From JBCCLJ01 sp039026915 (GTDB lineage: Bacteria > Acidobacteriota > Thermoanaerobaculia > Multivoradales > Multivoraceae), in assembly GCA_039026915.1 (NCBI GenBank), contig JBCCLJ010000005.1:1-64000 (forward strand): a DNA stretch of 64,000 nt. The letters run 5' to 3'. A program made the translations under genes and the position numbers. Position 1 is the stretch's first letter. Every line of letters begins with the position of its first letter. Positions 34,643-43,106 of this stretch are shown here, in pieces. The notes beneath the pieces were generated by a model. That model saw only the letters and a program-made list of their open reading frames with translations, was not told the origin of the DNA and ran no database searches.

Positions 34643-35806
34643 TTAGAACGGCGGTCGCGCAAAGACCGAGAAGCGAGTCCTGACGATCTTGAAGTTGGAA
34701 GTACCCAAGCTCAGCGGGCTCGTCGAGAACACCCAGTCTTCGGTCACGGCAAAGAATGGGCCGAGCATCTCGTCCAGGCAGCAGGGCGGGACCAGCTGAT
34801 CGTCTTGCAACCATCCAGAGGGCACCCTGCGGTAGCGAAGTATGGCACCGTGTTCTGTACCGAGGTAGCCGCCGACGGAGAATTCAGGCTTGCCGACGTA
34901 GACGACGGGGCCGTCCGTTCCGATCTCGTGAAAGCCGTCCGTTCCCGGGATCGCGTCGAAGGCGTCATAGTAGCCGTTGGTGCCGCGCAGACTGTGGAAC
35001 ACGGTGTCCGACGGTTCATCTCCCAGAACGAGCGCGCCCCCGCCCATATCGATCGTGATCCCGTTACCTTCGTGCTCGTTGGGTGTTTGCAGGATCTGCC
35101 AGAGCACCCAATTCTGGTGCGCTGTGCGCCGGAGAATGGCAATGCCCGATTGGAAAGAGCCGGAGGCTCGGCTCACCGGAAAGGCCGCGTAGTCACCGTC
35201 GATGTCGACGGCCTCTCGGCCACCCCAGAAGCCGAAATCGACGGTCCAGCCGCCCCATGACGGGTCGAGTCCACCCCAGACCTTGAGCCAGGCGCCGAGC
35301 TGCAAGTCGTACTCGAAGAGGTCTACGGCAGGGCGCCTCGAGCCCCGTGCCCCGCAGACCTCGTAAGCGATCAGCAGTCTGCCGGAGGAGTCCGCAGCAA
35401 GACGGTCGATGTTTCCGCTGACGGTGAGGATCGGCTGGAAGCTTCCTCCGACCGCGTGAAGTCTGGAGTAGACCGGCCTGGGGCTGCAGGCTTGATCTCC
35501 CGAGAAGGCCTGAGCGTAGTAGGTCGCGGCGGCGTCGATGGCTCCTACGGCGTTTTGCTTGTCTTCGCGATACGTGACGACCCAAGCGCCGGTGCGCGAG
35601 CTCCGCTCCATGATGTCTACGACGTCGCCCCGGAAGATCACGGCTCGATCGCCGTGAGCATCGACCTCCCAGGTCGAGGTGTCGATCACTTGGGTGTGAT
35701 CGGGCTGCCAGTCGTTCGCCAGGGCGGGCATCGCCAGGCAGGACAGGGAAAGAGTGGCCAGAAGAGTTCTTGTGCGCTTCGAGCGGTCGGTTGCTGTTCG
35801 GCTCAT
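34643..35806 (-). CDS. Secreted protein of unknown function
   Basis: This protein of about 387 residues starts at ATG 35806 (GGGAG upstream), directly before a signal peptide of the MSRTATDRSKRTRTLL type with a hydrophobic core to about residue 30. The mature chain is beta-rich with many Trp, Tyr and Gly and short recurring phrases such as DGDYAAFPVS, GRLLIAYEV and GALVLGDEP, suggesting a propeller-like repeat protein. A CC pair (VPPCCLDEM) lies near the C-terminus. No family recognised. It converges with the CoA-transferase and is divergent from the ECF sigma factor. Confidence 0.68.
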   Translation of the reverse strand: MSRTATDRSKRTRTLLATLSLSCLAMPALANDWQPDHTQVIDTSTWEVDAHGDRAVIFRGDVVDIMERSSRTGAWVVTYREDKQNAVGAIDAAATYYAQAFSGDQACSPRPVYSRLHAVGGSFQPILTVSGNIDRLAADSSGRLLIAYEVCGARGSRRPAVDLFEYDLQLGAWLKVWGGLDPSWGGWTVDFGFWGGREAVDIDGDYAAFPVSRASGSFQSGIAILRRTAHQNWVLWQILQTPNEHEGNGITIDMGGGALVLGDEPSDTVFHSLRGTNGYYDAFDAIPGTDGFHEIGTDGPVVYVGKPEFSVGGYLGTEHGAILRYRRVPSGWLQDDQLVPPCCLDEMLGPFFAVTEDWVFSTSPLSLGTSNFKIVRTRFSVFARPPF

Positions 35807-35950
35807 GGGTTGCTCCCGTAGGGTTCGATGGCGTGGGCGCAGGGCGCCCTCTCCTTTGCACCAACTCCGGAAGCCGAGTAAGCGAACGCTCCTCAAGTCC
35901 TAGAATGACCAGGCAGGGGGAAGAGGGAGGCACCCCGGGGCAGGGAACAC

Positions 35951-36526
35951 TTGAACAGAGACCACTTGGACAGGGACCTCGAATCGACGGCAACGCTGAT
36001 CCGGCGCATCCAGGAGGGTGACCTCGAGGAGCGTGAGCGCCTGGTTTCCCGCTGCTTGAGCCCGCTCAAGAGCTGGGCGCGTGGCCGGCTGCCGGCGCAT
36101 GCGCGCGGCCTCGCTGACACCGACGATCTGGTCCAGGTGACGCTCATGCGCGCCGTCAACAACCTCGACCGCTTCGAGCCGCAGCGCGAAGGCGCCTTTC
36201 TCGCTTACGTGCGGACGATTCTGGTCAACGCCGTGCGCAACGAGCTGCGTCGCGCCGGTCGCAAGCCACCGCCCGACCCGCTCGAGGTGGAGCCGAGAGC
36301 CTTCGAGCCTTCGGTGGTCGATCGGCTCGTGAGCGAAGAGACGCTGGCCTCCTACGAGTTCGCCCTCGAACAGCTCCCACTCGGTCAACGACAGGCGGTC
36401 ATTCTGCGCGTCGAATTTGGCATGAGCTTCCCCGAGATCGCCGTCGAGCTCGACGAGTCCTCGGCCGACTCGGTGCGCATGAAGGTCTCGCGCGGGCTCG
36501 CGAAGATCGCCCGCACCATGGAGTGA
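35951..36526 (+). CDS. ECF-type RNA polymerase sigma factor
   Basis: This 191-residue sigma-70 family protein has region 2 (about 15-85), with the helix LADTDDLVQVTLMRAV and FEPQREGAFLAYVRTI, and region 4 (about 130-190), with LPLGQRQAVILRVEFGMSFPEIA and a VRMKVSRGLAKI recognition helix. It belongs to the ECF groups that sit next to Ser/Thr kinases, as it does here: the kinase starts four bases after its stop. The start is TTG. Its targets and signal cannot be read from the sequence; the kinase is the obvious candidate partner. Confidence 0.9.
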   Translation: MNRDHLDRDLESTATLIRRIQEGDLEERERLVSRCLSPLKSWARGRLPAHARGLADTDDLVQVTLMRAVNNLDRFEPQREGAFLAYVRTILVNAVRNELRRAGRKPPPDPLEVEPRAFEPSVVDRLVSEETLASYEFALEQLPLGQRQAVILRVEFGMSFPEIAVELDESSADSVRMKVSRGLAKIARTME

Positions 36527-36530
36527 GCCC

Positions 36531-39035
36531 TTGGCTGCAGAACGCGAAGATCTCGAGCGCTTGGCTGCGGCGATTGCCGAGGGTCGGACCGTCGACTGGC
36601 CGTTGGAGATCGGTGCTGAGGAAGCGAGCCCAGAGCTCGACAATCTGCGCGCTCTGGCTGGGATTCAGGAGCTCTTCGCACGGCAGGGTCGTGACGAGGA
36701 GCGGCCGCGCGGAACGCCGTCCTTCCGCTGGGGACATCTCAAAGTCGGAGAGCTGCTGGGGCGAGGCGCCTATGGCGAGGTCTATCGAGCCTTCGATACG
36801 GTGCTGCAGCGTCAAGTCGCGCTCAAGCTGCGTCGTGGAGACCAAGCGGACGGTCAGGCCTACATTGCCGAGGCGCGGCGCCTGGCGCAGGTCCGGCATC
36901 CGCACGTGCTGGCGGTGCACGGTGCCGATGTGCACGACGGGCGCGTCGGTCTCTGGGCCGATCTGATCGAAGGCTCGACGCTCGACGAGGTCCTCGACGC
37001 GCGCGGTGCGCTCCCGGAGGCCCAGGTGCTCGACGTCGCAGCTGCCTTGGCGAGCGCGCTGGAGGCGGTGCATGCGCAGTCCCTCGTGCACGGCGACGTC
37101 AAGGGCTCGAACGTCATGCTCGAGGGCGCAACACCGGTCCTCATGGACTTCGGCGCCGGGACCGACCTGCAGTCTTCCGGCTCCAGCACAGCTGCCGGCT
37201 CTCCGCTCTCCATGGCTCCCGAGCTCTTCCGAGGCATCGCTCCGAGTGCGGCGGGCGATCTCTACGCTCTGGGCGCGCTGCTCTTTCGCCTGCTGAACGG
37301 CCGGTACCCCGTGGAGGCGGAATCGCTCGACCAACTGCGACGAATCCACGAAGAGGGCAAGGTCGTTCAGGCGGGGCGCGGCCCCCTCCGAAAGCTCGCC
37401 GCTGACCTCCTTGATGCGCGGCCGGAGCAGAGGCCGACGGCGGCCCGCGTCGTCGAGCGTGTCGAGACGCTGCGCCGCGCACCGGCGCTGCGGCGTCGAC
37501 GTCGGGCGATGGCCGCGATCATCGGCGTCCTGGTCCTCGGCGTTCTGGCCACCTCAGCGGGTCTCGTCGAAGCGCGCCGCTCCGAGCGTCGTGCACAGAC
37601 CCTGAGCCAGTTCCTCCGCGACGTTCTGGCGAAGCCGCAGCTCGCGTCGAAAGGACCGAACGTTCGAGTCACCGACGTCGTCCGCGAAGCTGCGCTTCGC
37701 CTCGAGGAGGACGAGGGTCTCGACCCGGATTTGCGGCTGGAGCTGCTGGACACTCTGGGCTTCACCTACTCTCAGCTCGGCCTGGACCAGCAGTCTCTGG
37801 CTCTCAACGCCGACGCGCTTCGACTCGCGGAGGAACTGCGGCCGCCCGGAGACCCACTCGTCTTGCGCTTGGCGACTCGGCTGGCTCTGAATCGTCTGGA
37901 GATGGGAGAGCTCGAAGCGGCTCGGGATGCGCTGCTCGCGCTGGAGGGGGACGTGGACAAGTTGCCCATCGGGCACGCGACGCGCCCGTACTACCTGCGC
38001 TCTCGCTCCAGTCTCGCGGATGCGGAGGGTGACGGGGATTCAGCGCTGCGGCTGGCGCGTGAGGCCGTCGAGGCCGGGTCGGCCGGCAGGGCGGACGACG
38101 AGTATCCCTTCCGTCTGGCGCAGTCGGACCTGGGCGAGATGCTGCTGAGGATGGGTGAGTACGAGCCGGCGGAGGAGCTGCTGCGCGAGAGCCTGCAGTG
38201 GTACGAGAGGCGCTTCGGCCTGCGGAACTTCAGCTCGTTGGTGGTCCGCACCCTGCTCGCGGAGGCGCTCGATCGACAGGGGCGCACCGCAGAGGCAATC
38301 CCCGTGATGCGGCAGGTCGTCACCACGGCCCGCGACTGGCTCGGCGAGGACGAGCCCCGATATGCCGCGGCGCTGGCGAACTTCAGCACGCTTCTGGGCA
38401 CGACCGGCCAGTTCGAGGAGGCGCTGGAGGTCAGTCTCGAGACGCAGAGGCTGCTCGAACGAGATCCCGTCGAGAACGAGGGACCGCTTCTCACCTTGCT
38501 CAACAACCGCGGCAAGCTCTACTTCGACCTCGGTCGCTACCAGGAGGCGGAGGGCGCCTACCGCCAGGCGTTGGCGGGTTGGCTGCGTCGACCACTCAAG
38601 AACCCCAACGAGCTCGTCGTTCGCTTCAATCTTTCGGAGGTCCTTCTGCTCAGCGGGCGTCCCGAAGCGGCCCTCGCTGAGGCGCGAAGAGCACGTCCGC
38701 TCATGGTCGAGCGCACCCAGGAGGACCATCTCTTCGTTCTGGTGACCGACGGCGTCATCGGCGGCTCCCTGAGCGAGCTCGGGCGCCTGAAGGAGGCGGA
38801 GAGAGTTCTCGAGCGAGCGGTCGAGCGTTCGGTGGCCGTGCTGGGTGCAGGTCATCCTTCGACGCTCGACAACGAGCTCTATCTCGCCCGGAACGAATGG
38901 CGACTCGGGAGGCGCAGCGAAGCTCTTGCTCGTGCGGAGCGCGTCGCTGAAGGACGGGGTGCCGTCTTTGGAGACGAGCATGGCGAGACCCTCGAGGCGT
39001 GGGATCTCGTTGCGGAGTGGCGCGCCGCACCGTGA
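36531..39035 (+). CDS. Membrane Ser/Thr protein kinase with periplasmic TPR region
   Basis: This 834-residue protein has a kinase domain at about 70-315: glycine loop LLGRGAYGEV, Lys99 in VALK, catalytic HGDVKGSN (187-194), DFG (206-208) and MAPEL. The HRD arginine is Gly, as is common in ECF-linked kinases of this type. One TM segment lies at about 327-347, and a long helical TPR region (about 350-834) follows. With the kinase inside, the TPR part would be outside the membrane and could sense or scaffold. It starts with TTG four bases after the sigma factor gene, so the two form an operon. Confidence 0.88.
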   Translation: MAAEREDLERLAAAIAEGRTVDWPLEIGAEEASPELDNLRALAGIQELFARQGRDEERPRGTPSFRWGHLKVGELLGRGAYGEVYRAFDTVLQRQVALKLRRGDQADGQAYIAEARRLAQVRHPHVLAVHGADVHDGRVGLWADLIEGSTLDEVLDARGALPEAQVLDVAAALASALEAVHAQSLVHGDVKGSNVMLEGATPVLMDFGAGTDLQSSGSSTAAGSPLSMAPELFRGIAPSAAGDLYALGALLFRLLNGRYPVEAESLDQLRRIHEEGKVVQAGRGPLRKLAADLLDARPEQRPTAARVVERVETLRRAPALRRRRRAMAAIIGVLVLGVLATSAGLVEARRSERRAQTLSQFLRDVLAKPQLASKGPNVRVTDVVREAALRLEEDEGLDPDLRLELLDTLGFTYSQLGLDQQSLALNADALRLAEELRPPGDPLVLRLATRLALNRLEMGELEAARDALLALEGDVDKLPIGHATRPYYLRSRSSLADAEGDGDSALRLAREAVEAGSAGRADDEYPFRLAQSDLGEMLLRMGEYEPAEELLRESLQWYERRFGLRNFSSLVVRTLLAEALDRQGRTAEAIPVMRQVVTTARDWLGEDEPRYAAALANFSTLLGTTGQFEEALEVSLETQRLLERDPVENEGPLLTLLNNRGKLYFDLGRYQEAEGAYRQALAGWLRRPLKNPNELVVRFNLSEVLLLSGRPEAALAEARRARPLMVERTQEDHLFVLVTDGVIGGSLSELGRLKEAERVLERAVERSVAVLGAGHPSTLDNELYLARNEWRLGRRSEALARAERVAEGRGAVFGDEHGETLEAWDLVAEWRAAP

Positions 39036-39161
39036 AGGGTCGTGCGCCGCCGCTCGTTCCGCTACGCTCGCCTCTCGAACCTCCAGCACCCCACCGAAAC
39101 CCCGGGCTCAATCGTCCGCCGAAACGCCGTGGCGAGCTCTCTCGGAAGGCCTCTTCTGTCG

Positions 39162-40790
39162 ATGAAAAAACTGCGCTCTCTCCTTCTCGTCGCGGCGTTC
39201 TCCGCGGTTCTCTGTTGTAGCGGTAGCGAGCCTCCCAAGGCGCCGGTCAGGGCCACGGACGCCGCCGAGGAGTCCTCTTTGCGCGAGCGCCTGGAGGAGC
39301 CGATCGACCTGATTCCCGCGGCCCTCGGCGACTACGACTGGCCGATCACGACGACCGTGGCGAAAGCTCAGGAGTACTTCAACCAGGGCATGCAGCTGCG
39401 CTGGGCGTTCAACGTGCCGGAGTCGACACGGTCGATGGTCGAGGCGCGCCGCGCCGATCCGGACTGCGCGATGTGCTGGTGGGGGGAGGCTTTCACGCTC
39501 GGGTCGTTTCTCAACGGCAAGATGAGCTCGGACAAGGCCGTCTTGGCGCGCGAAGCGATCCTGAAGGCACAGTCGCTGTTGGGTCGTAGCGCGACCCCTG
39601 TCGAGAAGGCGCTCATCGAGGCCTCGCTCGTGCGCTATCCGGAGGACTTCGATCCCAAGGAACGCGAGACGTCGGACCAGGCTTTTGCCGACGCGATGGC
39701 CAAGGTCTACGCGGAGTTCCCGGAGCACGACGAGGTGGGCACGATCTACGGCGTTGCGCTCTTCCAGCTCGAAGAGCGGCGCGGCGACCGTGACCTCGAA
39801 GATCCGGACCTCATTCGCCTGCACGGCGTGTTGACCTCGGTGCTCGATCGCGACGTTCGTCATCCAGGCGCCTGCCATCTCTACATCCACGCCACCGAGT
39901 CGAGTCAGGATCCAGGACTGGCCCTCGGCTGCGCGCGGCATCTGGGCGACTCGATGCCCGTGGCGAGCCACATCCAGCACATGCCTTCGCACACCTGGAA
40001 CGAAGTTGGGATGTGGCCCGAGTCGGTGCGTGCCAACACCCTCGCCTGGCAAGCGGACCAGCGGGCGAAGGACGGCGAGGGCTTCTCCTACGCACCGAGC
40101 CACAACCTGCACATGCTGCTCTTTGCCGCGAGCATGGATGGGCAGGGCGCCGTCGCGATGCAGGCGGCCCGCGACTACGCGCGTGTCGGCGGCAACACGA
40201 TGCACCTGGTCCTGACCCTTCTGCGCTTCGGCCGCTTCGAGGAAGTTCTCGAGGTGAAGAGCAAGCCGGGAGGCGCCGTCGCCGCGGGGATGTGGGACTT
40301 CGCCCAGGGCTACGCCGCCCTACGCACGGACGATGCGGAGGCTGCGCAGGAGTCGTTGAGAAAAGTGCAGGCTGCGGTGGAGGAGTTCCCCGATGCCACC
40401 TTCCGGTTCCACAAGGCGACGCAGATCCTGGCTCTCGTGGAAGAGGTGCTGAGGGGCGAGATCCTCCGAGCTGAAGGAGACCTCGACGGCGCGATCGCCG
40501 CCTTCGAGCGGGCTGTCGAGCTCGACGACCAGCAGGACTACGACGAACCCGAGCCGATCCCCTTCGCCGCGCGTGACTGGCTCGGCGCCGCCCTGCTCGA
40601 GGCCGAGCGCTTCACCGACGCGGAGACCGTCTACCGCGCCGGGCTCGTCGACCATCCCCACAACGTCTGGTCGCTGCATGGACTCAAGCAAGCGCTGGCG
40701 GCGCAGGGCAAGACCGATGCAGCCGTCGACGCGGACTTCGAGAAGAGCACGGCGCGCACGGACGCCTGGATCAAGGCGTCGCGGTTCTAG
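39162..40790 (+). CDS. TPR-containing lipoprotein
   Basis: This 542-residue protein starts at ATG 39162, which gives a lipoprotein signal (LLLVAAFSAVLCC). It begins with a stretch (DYDWPITTTVAKAQEYFNQG) and the motif DPDCAMCWWGEAFTLG, typical of a family of exported TPR proteins. Further marks are HPGACHLYIHATESS and IQHMPSHTWNEVG (His-rich, possibly metal-binding), and C-terminal TPRs such as GDLDGAIAAFERAVELDD. Function is unknown. An in-frame upstream extension to 39042 looks non-coding. It is followed by a 326-base gap with a decayed gene fragment. Confidence 0.82.
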   Translation: MKKLRSLLLVAAFSAVLCCSGSEPPKAPVRATDAAEESSLRERLEEPIDLIPAALGDYDWPITTTVAKAQEYFNQGMQLRWAFNVPESTRSMVEARRADPDCAMCWWGEAFTLGSFLNGKMSSDKAVLAREAILKAQSLLGRSATPVEKALIEASLVRYPEDFDPKERETSDQAFADAMAKVYAEFPEHDEVGTIYGVALFQLEERRGDRDLEDPDLIRLHGVLTSVLDRDVRHPGACHLYIHATESSQDPGLALGCARHLGDSMPVASHIQHMPSHTWNEVGMWPESVRANTLAWQADQRAKDGEGFSYAPSHNLHMLLFAASMDGQGAVAMQAARDYARVGGNTMHLVLTLLRFGRFEEVLEVKSKPGGAVAAGMWDFAQGYAALRTDDAEAAQESLRKVQAAVEEFPDATFRFHKATQILALVEEVLRGEILRAEGDLDGAIAAFERAVELDDQQDYDEPEPIPFAARDWLGAALLEAERFTDAETVYRAGLVDHPHNVWSLHGLKQALAAQGKTDAAVDADFEKSTARTDAWIKASRF

Positions 40791-41116
40791 CGGAGGGGCG
40801 GAAGCGGTCCGATAGAGGATGCGCTGGTTCTCTCCGCGCCTGTCGGGAGACGACCCCTTTCTGGTCCATCCCACGTCACTTCCACTGCAGAGAAGTGACG
40901 GAACACCTCACGGTTCTGAGGGTTCGCTGCGGGCTGGTCGGGGACGTCTGCATCGAGCGCCGCTGAGCCGACGTGGCGAGCTGCGCATCCTGGGCGCCCG
41001 CCTCGTCATGAATCGGTGACACAGGGCACCGCGTGCTGGCTTCACACTCTTGCCGGGCCGAACCCAGACGGCAGACGGCGACAGGCCCTCGACGACTCCA
41101 GACCCGGGAGGTGACC
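40791..41116. other. Intergenic region with a gene remnant
   Basis: No intact gene is visible. The first part holds the duplicated fragment listed separately. The last part contains the ribosome binding site of the next gene (GGGAGG, ending near 41111). No clear promoter was picked out. Confidence 0.45.
40871..40927 (-). pseudogene. Decayed copy of the 3' end of the lipoprotein gene at 42275
   Basis: These 57 bases match bases 42281-42337 at about 80 percent identity. Read leftwards they encode ANPQNREVFRHFSAVEVTW, against ANHPNREVFDHFFAMEVTW at the C-terminus of the intact lipoprotein. The frame upstream runs into a stop near 41010 with no start and no further similarity, and the downstream frame reads on past the normal end. 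It looks like a remnant of a second, lost paralogue or a partial duplication. Confidence 0.6.
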
Positions 41117-42208
41117 ATGGCCGAGACCAGCCGGCAGGACGTGATCGACACCGTCGAGCACATCAACGACGATCACGCCGAGGAGATCCGAAGCATCGCA
41201 CTCGTCTACGTCGACGAGCAGGCGGAGCAGGCCAGGCTGCTGGATATCCACGATCGAGGACTGGAGATCGAGGTCGAGTCGCGGGGCGAGCTGCAGCGTC
41301 GCTCGGTACCGTTCTCGTTCAGCGGCGAGCCGGAAGACAAGGTGCTCTTCCTCGCCTACCAGGCGATGGTGAAGCTGCGCAAGCTGCCTCAGGGCACTCG
41401 CACGAGGTACCTCGAGTTCGTCGAGCGGCAGACCGTGAGCCCCAACATGCTTCGGCTGATCTTTCGCAGCGAGTCACCTCTGCCAGAAGATGCAGGGCAC
41501 GCCTTCCTCTTTTCTCTCCGTTCGCTGAAACCGAACAAGCGCCGCAAGGTGAGAGAGCCGACGGAGATGGGGTTCGGCATGCGCGTCGGGTTTCAGGCCA
41601 TGCTGTGGGCGATGAAGGTCCTGCGGCCGGGCACCCGGAAGAAGCTGCTGGAGTCGATGTACAACGGGTCGCGCTACTACAGCCTGCGCAAGGTCACGGC
41701 GCCTGCGGGAGGAGATTCGTGGCTCGCCTGGGTCGACGTTTTCCATCACGGCTCGTCCCCCGGCGGCAACTGGGCGACCGGCCTGTCGAGCGGTGACCTC
41801 GTCAAGACCACCGCCGAGCACCAGGAGAAGACCGAGCACCTGGGCGCCGGCCGCATGCTGCTGATTGCCGACGAAACGGGGATGCCGACCATGGCCGAGC
41901 TGCTCGAACGCTGGGAGAACTCCACGCCGCCTGTCCTGATCGTCCTGACGAAGGAAGAATCTGAGCAGTCCTACATTGACGAGGAGCTCCTTCCGGTTGG
42001 AAGCGAGATTCACCGAATCGTGGGTGGGAGGGGGGACGCCGAGACGACGCTCCTTGCGCTGCTTGGACAGCTGCCCGCAATCGACGGCGCGTGGGGTGGC
42101 TTGGAGCAGACACAGGCGAAGCTGACTCGCAAGTACCTGAGGGAGCACCACGGGCTCGGTCTGGGCGAGAACCGGATCCGCGGCTACTGGCAGGCCAAAG
42201 AAGACTGA
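41117..42208 (+). CDS. DUF2470-siderophore-interacting protein fusion (FAD/NAD(P)H ferric reductase type)
   Basis: This 363-residue cytoplasmic protein has an N-terminal DUF2470 domain (about 8-80, VEHINDDHAEEIRSIALVY), typical of haem-handling proteins. The rest is a siderophore-interacting protein (SIP) of the ferredoxin-reductase fold: RYLEFVERQTVSPNMLRLIF, the FAD motif SRYYSLRKV (RxYS/T type), GNWATGL, and a C-terminal NAD(P)-binding part with RMLLIADETGMP, ending LGENRIRGYW. Such proteins reduce ferric siderophores in the cytoplasm. The DUF2470 fusion suggests haem or iron-porphyrin use. The ATG follows GGGAGG. A PepSY/DUF3325/DUF3649 cassette elsewhere in the window fits the same theme. 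Confidence 0.87.
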   Translation: MAETSRQDVIDTVEHINDDHAEEIRSIALVYVDEQAEQARLLDIHDRGLEIEVESRGELQRRSVPFSFSGEPEDKVLFLAYQAMVKLRKLPQGTRTRYLEFVERQTVSPNMLRLIFRSESPLPEDAGHAFLFSLRSLKPNKRRKVREPTEMGFGMRVGFQAMLWAMKVLRPGTRKKLLESMYNGSRYYSLRKVTAPAGGDSWLAWVDVFHHGSSPGGNWATGLSSGDLVKTTAEHQEKTEHLGAGRMLLIADETGMPTMAELLERWENSTPPVLIVLTKEESEQSYIDEELLPVGSEIHRIVGGRGDAETTLLALLGQLPAIDGAWGGLEQTQAKLTRKYLREHHGLGLGENRIRGYWQAKED

Positions 42209-42231
42209 GCCAAGGAAGACTGAGGATCTGA

Positions 42232-42252
42232 GGCAAGCTCTCTCGGCTTGCC
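42232..42252. terminator. Hairpin between two convergent genes
   Basis: GGCAAGC and GCTTGCC form a 7-bp stem with a seven-base loop between the SIP gene (stop 42208) and the leftward lipoprotein gene (stop 42275). There is no U tract on either side. Confidence 0.5.
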
Positions 42253-42274
42253 GAGGGCGCGCCTCATACGGCTC

Positions 42275-43033
42275 CTACCTCCACGTCACTTCCATCGCGA
42301 AGAAGTGATCGAACACTTCGCGATTCGGATGGTTCGCCTCGTTCTTCTCCGGCGAACGGATGTAGAAGTCGAGCTGCTGCGCGGCAGGGTTCACCGCGCC
42401 GGCCGGTGACGTCTGCCCGGGAACCGAGTGCAGGACCTCGAGCGTGTCGCGGTCGCGCATGCCCTGGGTCACCATGAAGTGGATCTGGTAGTCCTCATAG
42501 AGCACCTCGCCGTCGAGCGACGCGCGACCGGTGCCCCAACCGGCGACGTAGAGCAGGCTCTTCGGCCAGTTGGCGTCGCCGCAGCCGGCGTCGCCGTGCT
42601 CGAAGAGGAAGGCGGCGATGCCGCCGTCCTGGCAGGGGTTGAACTCGACGATCTCTTCGAGCTCGACGACGTAGCGGCCTTCCGGAAGATCGAGCTCGGC
42701 GCGGAAGGTGCCGGTGTTGTCGATCTCGTTCACGTCGAGCTCGATCGCACCGCCCACCTCGCGCAGATTCGACGCGTCGTCGCCCATGTGATCCCAGGGG
42801 CTCTCGTCGCCGAGCGTGCCGGCCTGGTAGATCTTCGCACCGCGGATGCGGAAGCGGCCGTCGTAGAGGGCGTGCTGCTCGGGCGTGTAGATGCCGAGTG
42901 CGGTCTCCGGCTGAAGGCGAGCGCCGGGCTCCGGGGTCGCTCTTTCGGTGGGTTCGATGTCGGCGGCCGGGGGCGCGCAGGCCCCCGTCAGAAGGCTGAT
43001 CGAAAGCAGGGTGAGAGCGGTGACTTTGTGCAC
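42275..43033 (-). CDS. Lipoprotein of unknown function
   Basis: This 252-residue protein starts with GTG (AGGAG upstream) and has a lipobox LLTGAC (Cys19). The mature part is a single beta-rich domain with WDHMGDDASNLREVGGAIELDVNEIDNTG, a cysteine pair in NPCQDGGIAAFLFEHGDAGCGD, and YVAGWGTGRASLDG. The C-terminus NREVFDHFFAMEVTW is the stretch duplicated at 40871-40927. I do not recognise the family; an extracellular ligand-binding or structural role is plausible only from its surface location. Confidence 0.75.
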   Translation of the reverse strand: MHKVTALTLLSISLLTGACAPPAADIEPTERATPEPGARLQPETALGIYTPEQHALYDGRFRIRGAKIYQAGTLGDESPWDHMGDDASNLREVGGAIELDVNEIDNTGTFRAELDLPEGRYVVELEEIVEFNPCQDGGIAAFLFEHGDAGCGDANWPKSLLYVAGWGTGRASLDGEVLYEDYQIHFMVTQGMRDRDTLEVLHSVPGQTSPAGAVNPAAQQLDFYIRSPEKNEANHPNREVFDHFFAMEVTWR

Positions 43034-43106
43034 GAGTGTCTCCTGGATGCGTCGTAGACTGGCTCTTCACCAGTCTACGTCGCTGTATCTCCGGAGGGTT
43101 CTCGCT

